Of a DNA stretch of 21,047 bases, positions 9,553 through 16,883 are shown piece after piece; the first letter of the stretch is position 1; each line of letters opens with the position of its first letter. The position numbers and the translations under genes were made by a program. The notes beneath the pieces are model-generated. The model searched no databases. It had not been told where the DNA came from and was given only the letters and a program-made list of their open reading frames with translations. Source of the stretch: Alphaproteobacteria bacterium (GTDB lineage: Bacteria; Pseudomonadota; Alphaproteobacteria; SHVP01); contig SHVP01000041.1 of assembly GCA_009694165.1 (NCBI GenBank), positions 1 to 21,047 of the forward strand. The letters run 5' to 3'.

Positions 9553-10413
9553 GTGCAAACCTTGACGGGGCCCAACGCCCAGCAGGTCGCCTTTTGGAAC
9601 GGCGAAGAGGGTGTCAAGTGGGTGGCGTCGAACGAACGCCTCGATGCCATGCTGCAGCCGATCGGCGATCAAATCGCCGAGCGCGCGGCGGTACGGTCGG
9701 GCGATCGCGTCCTTGATATCGGCTGTGGCGGCGGCGCCACTCTCGTTGCGCTGGCACCTCGCGTGGCCCCCGACGGATCGGTCACCGGCGTCGACATCTC
9801 GGCGCCACTACTCACCCTGGCCCGCGAAAGGACCCGGCGGATGGGGATGCCGATCGACTTCCTTCAGGCCGACGCCGAGACTCATCCACTCGGCGAGGAG
9901 CATTTTGATCTCGCCCTGTCGCGGTTCGGCGTCATGTTCTTCGCCAACCCCGCCGTGGCCTTCAGCAACATTCGCCGCGCGCTGAAGAGGAGCGGGCGCT
10001 TGGTCTTCGTTTGTTGGCAGGCCCTCGGGCGCAATCCGTGGATGACCGTCCCGCGCGACATCGTCCAACGCTATGCCGCGTTGCCGCCCCGCAGCGATCC
10101 CCACACACCCGGTCCCTTTGCCTTTGCCGATCCGATGCGCGTTCGCAACATTCTGGCCGCCGCCGGCTTCGGCTCATTTCAAATTGAAGGCTTTGCCCAT
10201 CGCCTCATGGTCGGTGGCGGCAGCATCGAGGGGGCGGTGATGGGCACCTCGAGGGACGGCCCGATGGCCTCCCTGCTCAAGGATCTGACGACGGATGCCA
10301 GGCAGCGGCTCGAGGACGAGTTGCGCACCGCCTATCGATCGTTTGTCGACCCCGACGGCATCGTCCGTCTGCCAGCGTCAATCTGGCTGGTTACCGCACA
10401 GCCAACAGGTTAG
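9553..10413 (+). CDS. Class I SAM-dependent methyltransferase
   Basis: A 286-residue Rossmann-fold methyltransferase of the UbiE/Methyltransf_11 type. Motif I is VLDIGCGGGA (53-62), followed by the acidic residue in VTGVDIS (78-83), LQADAETHPL (104-113), the motif IV region FDLALSRFGVMFF (118-130), and the LKRSGRLVFVCWQ strand (144-156). The start is taken as GTG 9553, giving QTLTGPNAQQVAFWNGEEG, a leader often seen in this subgroup; TTG 9562 is an alternative. It may act on the product of the amidohydrolase just upstream, but that is inference only. Its TAG shares bases with the stop of the convergent hydrolase (TTAG at 10410-10413), leaving no room for a terminator. Confidence 0.88.
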   Translation: MQTLTGPNAQQVAFWNGEEGVKWVASNERLDAMLQPIGDQIAERAAVRSGDRVLDIGCGGGATLVALAPRVAPDGSVTGVDISAPLLTLARERTRRMGMPIDFLQADAETHPLGEEHFDLALSRFGVMFFANPAVAFSNIRRALKRSGRLVFVCWQALGRNPWMTVPRDIVQRYAALPPRSDPHTPGPFAFADPMRVRNILAAAGFGSFQIEGFAHRLMVGGGSIEGAVMGTSRDGPMASLLKDLTTDARQRLEDELRTAYRSFVDPDGIVRLPASIWLVTAQPTG

Positions 10414-11270
10414 GCATCGAGGAATGCCCCGATCTCGTCGGCCATCAGGCGCGTCTTCGCGCCGTCGGTGACGTAGGAGTCGTAGCGGCCGGTCGTTTTC
10501 GGCTGGGCGTGCGGCACGAACGGCGTCGTGTTCTTGTCGGCCAAGGTCGGCAGCTTGAGTTTAGCCAGGTCGCCGCAGCGTCCGCGCCAGTCCTGCGAAA
10601 ACGACGCGCGCACGATCCAGTGCTGCGTTCGCGCGGCCTTCAACACTTCGAGCATCTTGTCGTGTAGTTGGTCGGGGGTCGGCAGACCGACGGTCCGCGC
10701 GTGGGCCGCATCGCGTTCGAACCACGGCCAGAACAGCGAAGAATCGCGGATGAAGGTCCACACGAAGGGGAACTGGCTGCCTTCCTGGTCGAAGTCGATC
10801 TTCGGTGTATACCAGTCCCGCAACTTCGCGACCGGTGGCTCGGCATAGGACTGACCCCACTTAACCTTGTCGGTGGGCCAGGGAAAAATGAAGAGACCGT
10901 CGATGACGTGCTTGCGGATTCGTTGTGGCGCCGCCAGGGCCATCTCGATCGAGGTGTGGGCGCCGACGCGGTTGCCATAAAGATCGAAGCGCTCGAAGCC
11001 GAGCGCGGTCGCCGTCCGCAGCAGCATGTCGGCGAAGGGCCCAAGCTCCTGGGTCTCGCTCCTGGGGGCGACCGAATCGCCGGTTCCCGGCAGGTCGAGC
11101 GCATAGACCGGGCGTTTCTCCGCCAAGAGCTCGACCAACGGCAGAATGCCGAGCGAAGAACCTGGCACCACGTTGAGCACAAGCAGCGGCGTTCCCCGCT
11201 TGCCTGCCCCGGCGTGGCGATAGTGCACCTGCCCTTCGGCAATCTCGGTAAAGCCGCGCTTGACCGCCAT
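10410..11270 (-). CDS. Alpha/beta-hydrolase fold protein lacking the usual nucleophile serine
   Basis: A 286-residue protein with an alpha/beta-hydrolase layout: the strand LLVLNVVPGSS (29-39, oxyanion region), VYALDLPGTGDS (55-66), and the nucleophile-elbow region FDLYGNRVGAHT (95-106). The canonical G-x-S-x-G is replaced by G-N-R-V-G, with Arg101 where Ser is expected. The C-terminal strand region reads KLPTLADKNTTPF, without an obvious Asp/His pair of the normal triad. It may therefore be non-hydrolytic or use another residue. I chose ATG 11270 rather than the upstream ATG at 11426: the longer frame would overlap binding protein 1, and a G-rich GGGGAG lies just upstream of 11270. The gap to the binding-protein stop is 19 nt, so it is the last gene of that minus-strand cluster. 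Confidence 0.8.
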   Translation of the reverse strand: MAVKRGFTEIAEGQVHYRHAGAGKRGTPLLVLNVVPGSSLGILPLVELLAEKRPVYALDLPGTGDSVAPRSETQELGPFADMLLRTATALGFERFDLYGNRVGAHTSIEMALAAPQRIRKHVIDGLFIFPWPTDKVKWGQSYAEPPVAKLRDWYTPKIDFDQEGSQFPFVWTFIRDSSLFWPWFERDAAHARTVGLPTPDQLHDKMLEVLKAARTQHWIVRASFSQDWRGRCGDLAKLKLPTLADKNTTPFVPHAQPKTTGRYDSYVTDGAKTRLMADEIGAFLDA

Positions 11271-11289
11271 CGTGCCCCCGCTCCCCAAC

Positions 11290-12831
11290 TCAGTTACTGA
11301 ACGTGATCTCGTGATAATTGATGTGCTGATTTTCGTTGCGGAAACCGACCACGTTCGGCTGCGTGGCGTGGATGTTGTTGAATTCGACCACGAACAGGTT
11401 GACCGCCTCTTCGTGCTGCAGCGCAATCAGCTGGTAAATGAGGGCTCGCCGCTTCTGGCCGTCGAACTCGGATGAAATCTGCGTCAACAGTTCATGCTGC
11501 TTGGGATCGCACAGGTAGGGCTTGGTGCCCTTGCCGCACGACTGACTGACGAAGGCGGCGGTCGCGTCCATCGACGGACCGGACGCCCAAAGATTGTGCC
11601 ATACGGGTGAATCCCATTCGACCGGCAGGAACTTTCGCCGCCAATCGGCGAAGGTCACCACGCGAACGTTCGAATTGATGCCGATCTTTTTCAGATCGAC
11701 CGTCACCTGCTGGAAGATCTCGCCGTCGGCTGGAAACGCTCCCGGTACCGCGTCGAAGTCGAGGGTCGGATAGCCGTCCTCGGCCAGAAACTTTTTTGCC
11801 CGCTCGGGGTCATAGGGATAGGGCTTGACGTTCGGGTCGTGGCTAAAGGCGACCGACGCGACGCCTTGTCCGGTGGCCGACCCACCGACGCCGCCGAGCA
11901 GATTCTTGACGATGTTCTCCTTGTCGACGCCGTAGTTGAGGGCCCGCCGCACCCGCTTGTCGAGGAGCGGTTTGACGTCGACGCCCTCCTTGGCATTTAC
12001 CTGGGTAATGCCGAGGGTGAGCACCTGGTGGCCGGGATTGACGTCGATCTTGGCATTGGCCGCCGGCAGCGCCGGACTGTTGTCGGGCGCGGCGCCTAGA
12101 ATGATATCGAGCTGACCCGACAGGAAGGACTGGAGGCGCGGCGGCCGCTCGGGCATATCGAAGATTTCGAGATTGCGAATCCGCGCCCGCCGCCAGCCGT
12201 CTTCGAAGGCGGTTAGCTTCGCCGATGCGTTGTCGACCAGACTCAGTTGCCGGTAGGGTCCGGTGCCGACCGGTTTTTCCTTAAATGCCGCCAAATCCTG
12301 CCAAGCCTTCGGCTCGATGATCAGCACGATCGCCGCGTCGTTGGGTGGGATTGGATTGGGCTTGTCGGTGGTGATTTCAACAACGTTGGCGCCCTTGGCG
12401 ACGACCTTTGTCACGCCAGCGATGCGGCTCGCGACCGAGGCGCCCTTGGACTTTCCATCCGGCGTCGCCAGCCAGTCAAACGTTTCGACCACCACCGCCG
12501 GCGTCAAGGCTTCGCCATTGTGGAACTTGGTGTCGCACAGCGTGAACTCCCAGGTCGTCGGACCGGTGTTCTTCCAACTCGTGGCCAGCGCCGGAACTGC
12601 CGTGCCCTTTTCGTTGACGAAAATCATCGCGTCGAAAATGGCGTGGCAGATGAACATCACCGGCGTCGCGAAGCCGGTGAACGGCTTGCCTCGACCGGAC
12701 GGCAGATCCCAGGTAGCGACCCGCAGGGTCCGCTCCTGCAGCGGTTGCGCCGCGGCCGGCACCGCGGCCAAACCCACCCCGGCCGCAACCAATGATGCGG
12801 CAGCCCATAGCCGCCTGCGCGCGACGCTCAT
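11290..12831 (-). CDS. ABC transporter substrate-binding protein, family 5 (oligopeptide/nickel type), copy 1
   Basis: A 513-residue exported solute receptor of the SBP_bac_5 family (DppA/OppA-like). A Sec-type signal with a basic n-region (SVARRR) and hydrophobic core ends near residue 28 (AAA-Q). The mature protein shows LRVATWDLPSGRG, an HAIFDAMIF segment, the WEFTL..TKFHNGE motif with LTP, and KPNPIPPND. It is clearly paralogous to the protein at 13654-15207 (both end INYH-x-I-x-F-x-N). ATG 12831 is preferred over 12870 because GAGAGGA sits just upstream and the signal peptide then starts normally. No permease or ATPase gene is nearby; it must share a transporter encoded elsewhere or serve as an orphan receptor. 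It lies downstream of the RraA-like gene (78-nt gap). Confidence 0.92.
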   Translation of the reverse strand: MSVARRRLWAAASLVAAGVGLAAVPAAAQPLQERTLRVATWDLPSGRGKPFTGFATPVMFICHAIFDAMIFVNEKGTAVPALATSWKNTGPTTWEFTLCDTKFHNGEALTPAVVVETFDWLATPDGKSKGASVASRIAGVTKVVAKGANVVEITTDKPNPIPPNDAAIVLIIEPKAWQDLAAFKEKPVGTGPYRQLSLVDNASAKLTAFEDGWRRARIRNLEIFDMPERPPRLQSFLSGQLDIILGAAPDNSPALPAANAKIDVNPGHQVLTLGITQVNAKEGVDVKPLLDKRVRRALNYGVDKENIVKNLLGGVGGSATGQGVASVAFSHDPNVKPYPYDPERAKKFLAEDGYPTLDFDAVPGAFPADGEIFQQVTVDLKKIGINSNVRVVTFADWRRKFLPVEWDSPVWHNLWASGPSMDATAAFVSQSCGKGTKPYLCDPKQHELLTQISSEFDGQKRRALIYQLIALQHEEAVNLFVVEFNNIHATQPNVVGFRNENQHINYHEITFSN

Positions 12832-12909
12832 CGCATCCTCTCTGGCGTTCTTCCGCGGGACTTCTGGCAACGACGGTAGCGGGTGGCCAGCCGGCGGGTC
12901 AATTCCGAC

Positions 12910-13581
12910 CTAGTCAAAGACGACGCCGGGAATCGCCCGCAGTTTCTCGTCGCTCTTGCTGCGCTGGTCATAGGGCACCCCGCTGATGCGGCCATCCCGC
13001 GACTTCCTGCCCGCTGCGTCGGTCTTGGCGAGGATCTCGGCGATGCGCGCCTTGGGCACGATTACCACGCCGTCATCGTCCCCCAGGACGAGATCGCCCG
13101 GGTAAACGATCACCCCGCCGCAGATGACCGGGCCGTTGAGCCAGCCAGGCCTTTCTGCGCCGCGGTTGCGCGCCACGGTGCCGCGACAAAAAACCGGCAG
13201 GCCCTCGCTCTTGCGCAGCATCTCGCCGGTCAGCACCACGCCATCGACGACCACACCGACGCAGCCATTGTCCTTGGCAGCGCCGGCCATGCTGGCACCG
13301 AAATTGGAACAGTCGGTGCGGCCGCCGGCATCGATCACCAGGACGTCGCCCGGCTTCACATACTTGGTCGCCACCCGACTCATGAGCGAATCGTCGGCAT
13401 ATTCGGGGCGAACGGTGAACGCCGGACCGCAGATCTTCCAATCGTGGCACAGCGGCTTGATGGCACTGTCGACAACTTGGCGCGGACCGACCTCGATTCC
13501 GGCCAGACAGACATAAAGCCCGGCTGCCCAGTCCACCAGTTTGGCATCCGGCCGCTCGAAGTCCGTTATCACGCGGTACAT
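12910..13581 (-). CDS. RraA / HMG-aldolase-like family protein with altered active-site motif
   Basis: A 223-residue protein with the RraA/4-hydroxy-4-methyl-2-oxoglutarate aldolase fold (PF03737 type): CGPAFTV (51-57), VKPGDVLVID (75-84), ASMAGAAKDNGCVGVVVDG (96-114), LPVFCRGTVARN, and PGDLVLGDDDGVVIVPK (161-177). Active aldolases of this family have VDG-x-x-R-D, where Arg stabilises the substrate and Asp binds the metal. Here the sequence is VDGVVLT, with Leu117-Thr118 in their place, so normal aldolase chemistry is doubtful. ATG 13581 is preceded by GAGGAGGA (13587-13594); the in-frame ATG at 13599 would place this ribosome site inside the gene. It lies between two paralogous binding-protein genes on the same strand. 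Confidence 0.85.
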   Translation of the reverse strand: MYRVITDFERPDAKLVDWAAGLYVCLAGIEVGPRQVVDSAIKPLCHDWKICGPAFTVRPEYADDSLMSRVATKYVKPGDVLVIDAGGRTDCSNFGASMAGAAKDNGCVGVVVDGVVLTGEMLRKSEGLPVFCRGTVARNRGAERPGWLNGPVICGGVIVYPGDLVLGDDDGVVIVPKARIAEILAKTDAAGRKSRDGRISGVPYDQRSKSDEKLRAIPGVVFD

Positions 13582-13600
13582 CTCGATCCTCCTCGGCAAG

Positions 13601-13629
13601 AAAAAGGGGCAACCCGCAGGTTGCCCCTT
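13601..13629 (-). terminator. Intrinsic terminator/attenuator after binding protein 2
   Basis: Read on the minus strand, AAGGGGCAACC and GGTTGCCCCTT form a perfect 11-bp stem with a TGCG loop, followed by a T-run (the A-run at plus 13601-13605). It begins 24 nt after the binding-protein stop and ends 6 nt before the GAGGAGGA ribosome site of the RraA-like gene. This is a textbook Rho-independent terminator placed inside a gene cluster. Confidence 0.9.
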
Positions 13630-13653
13630 CCCATTTGCACGTCTCGCTGGGTG

Positions 13654-15207
13654 TCAGTTGGCAAACGAGATCTGGTGATAATTGATGAACTGATTCACGT
13701 TCTTGAAACCGACGACGTTCTTTTGCGTCGCGTGCAGATTGGCAAACTGAACCAGGAACAGATTGATCGCCTCATCATACTGCAACTCGATCAGCTCGTG
13801 CAGCAGTTTGAGGCGCTTGGCCTCGTCGAACTCGGTGTTCGCCTGATCCAACAGCGCCTTTTGCTTCTCGTCGCAAACGTAGGGCTTGCCCCCTTTGTAG
13901 CACGATTGGTTGAGAATGGCCGCCGACGCATCCATCGACGGCGCCGCACCCCAAAGATTGTGCCAAACGGCTCCCTCCCATTGAACCGGGAAGAATTTCC
14001 GCAGCCATTCCGGGAACTGGACGATGCGAACCTCGGTGTTGATTCCGATCTGTTTCAAGCCGGCCGCCGTCGTCTGGAAAATCTCGCTATCAGCCGGAAA
14101 GGCGCCCGGAACGACCTCGACGATGACATTGTTGATCCCATTAGCGTAGCCCGCGTCGGCCATCAGCTTCTTGGCCTTCGCCAAATCGTAGGGATAGGGC
14201 TTGACGTTGGGATTGTGGCCGAACGCCAAAGTCGAGACGCCCTGACCCATCGCGATCCCACCGATTCCTTGCAGGAGGTTCTGCACCATATTGTCCTTGT
14301 CGACGGCGTAGTTCATGGCCTGGCGCACGCGCTTGTCGAGGAACGGCTTGATGTCGAGTCCCTCTTTCGCGTTCACCTGCGTGATCCCCATCGCCAAGAC
14401 CTGCTGACCCGGTTTGATGTCTAGGTTGGCCCCCATCTGCCGGATTGCAGGAACGTTGTCCGGTGTCAGGCCGAGAACAATGTCGACCTGATTCGACTGA
14501 AATGCCTGTAGCCGCGTCGCCCGTTCGGGAATCGCCGAAATCTCGAGATTGCGGATCTTGGGCGGCCGCCAGCTGTAGTCCGCGGCCGTCAGCTTGACCG
14601 GGTTGCCCGACCAATCAACCAACTTGTACGAGCCAGTACCGACCGGCTTTTGCGTGAAACTCGCCAGGTCCTTCCACGCCTTCGGCTCCGGGACGAAGGC
14701 AACCGATACCTCGTTAGGAATGATTGGATTGGGCTTGGTGGTGCGGATCTGGAGGGTCGTTGGGTCGACCGCTTTCAGTTCCCCCGCCCAGCCGACCCTA
14801 CTCGCGACCGAGGCTCCCTTGGCCTTCCCCTCTTCGGACTTCAGCCACTCGATAATGTCGATCCACGCCTGCGCGGTCATGACCTCGCCGTTGTGAAACT
14901 TGGTATTGGGCCGCAGCTTGAGTTCCCAGGTGTCCTTGTCGATGCTCCGCCAGCTGGTGGCTAACGCCGGTGTCGCCTTGCCGCTCTCATCGATGAATGT
15001 CAGCGCATCAAAAATGGCGTGCCAATAAAACACGCTTGGGGTACCGCTTCCGGTGAACGCATTGCCGCGACCGGGCGCTTCACCCCATTGCGACACCTTT
15101 AGCGTTCGTTCCTGCATCTGCGCTTGAGCGGAAACGGGTAATACGGCCAGCCCGCATGCCAATGCCAACGCACTTGCACCGGCAACAAGACCTGCGGTTC
15201 GCTTCAT
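13654..15207 (-). CDS. ABC transporter substrate-binding protein, family 5 (oligopeptide/nickel type), copy 2
   Basis: A 517-residue periplasmic receptor of the SBP_bac_5 family. The signal peptide starts KRTAGL and ends near AQAQ (about residue 30). The mature part has LKVSQWGEAPGRG, HAIFDALTFIDESG, WELKL..TKFHNGE, KGASVASRVG, KPNPIIPNE and EPKAWKDLASF, matching copy 1 along its whole length, so the two are paralogues. ATG 15207 is chosen over 15297 because GGGGAGGA lies just upstream. It is the first gene of the minus-strand cluster and is followed by a strong terminator, which should make it far more abundant than the genes behind it. Ligand unknown; no membrane component of a transporter is present in the window. 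Confidence 0.93.
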   Translation of the reverse strand: MKRTAGLVAGASALALACGLAVLPVSAQAQMQERTLKVSQWGEAPGRGNAFTGSGTPSVFYWHAIFDALTFIDESGKATPALATSWRSIDKDTWELKLRPNTKFHNGEVMTAQAWIDIIEWLKSEEGKAKGASVASRVGWAGELKAVDPTTLQIRTTKPNPIIPNEVSVAFVPEPKAWKDLASFTQKPVGTGSYKLVDWSGNPVKLTAADYSWRPPKIRNLEISAIPERATRLQAFQSNQVDIVLGLTPDNVPAIRQMGANLDIKPGQQVLAMGITQVNAKEGLDIKPFLDKRVRQAMNYAVDKDNMVQNLLQGIGGIAMGQGVSTLAFGHNPNVKPYPYDLAKAKKLMADAGYANGINNVIVEVVPGAFPADSEIFQTTAAGLKQIGINTEVRIVQFPEWLRKFFPVQWEGAVWHNLWGAAPSMDASAAILNQSCYKGGKPYVCDEKQKALLDQANTEFDEAKRLKLLHELIELQYDEAINLFLVQFANLHATQKNVVGFKNVNQFINYHQISFAN

Positions 15208-15278
15208 AACGTCCTCCCCGGAATTGGCGGCTCTGCTTGGGCCCGACCCGACCCGGACCACGGTGGTGCCGTCGGCCG

Positions 15279-15307
15279 CAAGGTCAGAGCCTAGCACGGG
15301 GACCTTG
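15279..15307. promoter_or_regulatory. Inverted repeat across the -10 of the binding protein 2 promoter
   Basis: CAAGGTC (15279-15285) and GACCTTG (15301-15307) are perfect 7-bp arms separated by 15 bp, centred on the putative -10. The spacing suits a dimeric regulator on one DNA face. The cognate regulator is not in the window. Confidence 0.4.
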
Positions 15308-15316
15308 GCCCCTCAA
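15288..15316 (-). promoter_or_regulatory. Probable promoter of binding protein 2
   Basis: Minus strand TTGAGG (plus 15311-15316), a 17-nt spacer, then TAGGCT (plus 15288-15293). The -35 keeps TTGA and the spacing is ideal; the -10 is a weak match. It would give a leader of roughly 75 nt before ATG 15207. Confidence 0.45.
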
Positions 15317-15343
15317 CGAACCGCCAGCAAAGCCGCGGACGCG

Positions 15344-15372
15344 TTGACGTTGGTCCCGCGCCATCGCACAGT
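15344..15372 (+). promoter_or_regulatory. Possible promoter of the S8 protease
   Basis: TTGACG (15344-15349), a 17-nt spacer and CACAGT (15367-15372). The -35 is good and the -10 weak. It would start transcription near 15379, about 47 nt before the TTG codon. Confidence 0.35.
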
Positions 15373-15425
15373 CGGGATCGCGCGGCGCAGCCGGCCGCGG
15401 GCGACAGGAGTTCTCCGAGCCTCGA

Positions 15426-16883
15426 TTGGCGTTTTTTCTCGCTTTGCTAGCCGGGCTAGCAGGAACGCTGGCCGACCGAGCGGTCAATGCCCAGTCCAAG
15501 ACGACGATCATCGAATACGACAAGGACGGCCGCCCGGTCGGTGCGACGGCGCGGGAGCGCCAAACGCCGGCGGGGACAAACGCCCGGGTGCCGCCGCGGG
15601 CGCCCGAGCGCAGCAGGAACCAGCCGCGCAGCGTCGATGGCGAGCTGATCGTCACCAATGTGTCCCCGGACTTCGAGGCGAGCGTCGCCACGCTGGGCTT
15701 CAGCGTGCTGGAGCGGATCAACCTCCGCTCGCTCGACATGGTCGTTTACCGGTTGCGGGTTCCGCCACGGACCTCGGTCGACGATGCGAAGTCGGCGCTC
15801 GGCCAGCGGTATCCCGGCATCGTTTCCGATGCCAACAGCTTGTACGACCCCTCGGCAGCGGACGATAGCCTGCGATCCGGCAGCTTGGCCCGCGCGCAGG
15901 CGGGCTGGGACCAGACGAGCATGTCGTGCGGCTTCGGGCTGAAGCTCGGCCTCATCGACGGTTTCGTTGATGAAAAGCATCCGGCCCTGTCCGGGCAACG
16001 GGTGCGCTTTCGAAACTTCCAACGCGAGAACCTGCCCCGCCCCGGCGCCGCCAGCCACGGAACAGCTGTCGCCGCCCTATTGGTGGGGTCTCCGGCCGGG
16101 ATAGGCTTCGGCGGCATCTTCCCTGGCGCCGAACTTGTCGCCGGCAACATGTTAGAGCAGGACGGCGGACAGGATTCCGGCAACGCCGTCGGCTTGATGA
16201 AGGCGCTCGATTGGATGGCCGAAGAGAAGGTGCATGTGGTCAACATGAGCATCGCCAGGCCCGACAACACAGTCGTGCGCCTGTCGGTCGAAAAAGCGCG
16301 CCGCAGCGGGCTGGTCATGGTGGCGGCCGCCGGCAACTGGGGTGCTGCCGATCGCCCGGCCTACCCGGGTGCCTATCCGGCGGTCATCGCCGTAACTGCG
16401 ATCGACGACAGGCGGCTGGTCTACCAGGACGCCAACCGTGGCGAATACATCGCGTTTTCCGCGCCGGGCGTGAAGGTGTGGACCGCCATTCCCGGTGGCG
16501 GCAAGTATCAGAGCGGGACGTCGTTCGCCTCGCCGTTCGTCGCCGCCCTCCTCGCCCAGGAGGTCGCGCGCGGCATGGAGCGGGAAGCCAACGCCATCAA
16601 GGCGCGCTTCGGCGCCACTGCGATCGACCTCGGCAAGCCTGGCAAAGACGACGTCTTCGGTTACGGCTTGATCAATGCCAAGTCGCGCTGTTGGAGCGGC
16701 CTACTTTATCAAGCCTTTGGGATCGGCGAGACGAAACCGCAGGTCGCTCACCTTCTCGTAATCGTGGATCTGCGTCAGGCGACCGCCTTTTCCCTTCTGC
16801 ATAGCCGTCAAATCGGCGGTGGTGTAGGCGTCGGTCAGGAACGCGAACGTCGCCGCGGGCGGACGCGCGGGAAACCTCCCTGA
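15426..16883 (+). CDS. Exported subtilisin-like serine protease (S8)
   Basis: A 485-residue frame. An N-terminal hydrophobic segment (FFLALLAGLAGTLA) ending near AQS looks like a signal peptide. Residues about 72-140 resemble an I9-type prodomain. The catalytic domain shows Asp178 in GLIDGF, His211 in ASHGTAVA, the oxyanion Asn304 in AAGNWG and Ser366 in SGTSFASPF, so the triad is intact. Family similarity ends at FGYGLINA (411-418). The remaining 67 or so residues run antisense through the 3' end of the ureidoglycolate lyase gene and look like read-through of a lost stop. The start is uncertain: TTG 15426 is the first usable codon, the frame is open back to 15348, and the AGGAG at 15406-15410 is rather distant. 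Confidence 0.88.
   Translation: MAFFLALLAGLAGTLADRAVNAQSKTTIIEYDKDGRPVGATARERQTPAGTNARVPPRAPERSRNQPRSVDGELIVTNVSPDFEASVATLGFSVLERINLRSLDMVVYRLRVPPRTSVDDAKSALGQRYPGIVSDANSLYDPSAADDSLRSGSLARAQAGWDQTSMSCGFGLKLGLIDGFVDEKHPALSGQRVRFRNFQRENLPRPGAASHGTAVAALLVGSPAGIGFGGIFPGAELVAGNMLEQDGGQDSGNAVGLMKALDWMAEEKVHVVNMSIARPDNTVVRLSVEKARRSGLVMVAAAGNWGAADRPAYPGAYPAVIAVTAIDDRRLVYQDANRGEYIAFSAPGVKVWTAIPGGGKYQSGTSFASPFVAALLAQEVARGMEREANAIKARFGATAIDLGKPGKDDVFGYGLINAKSRCWSGLLYQAFGIGETKPQVAHLLVIVDLRQATAFSLLHSRQIGGGVGVGQERERRRGRTRGKPP

Noticed and set aside
12883..14424. Open frame of 513 codons on the plus strand
   Set aside because: Antisense to the RraA-like gene and most of binding protein 2; composition is Asp/His/Arg/Leu rich, as expected of a complement frame, and no domain is seen.
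15208..15297. Earlier ATG for binding protein 2 at 15297
   Set aside because: It would bury the signal peptide and overlap the promoter. ATG 15207 has a GGGGAGGA site right upstream.
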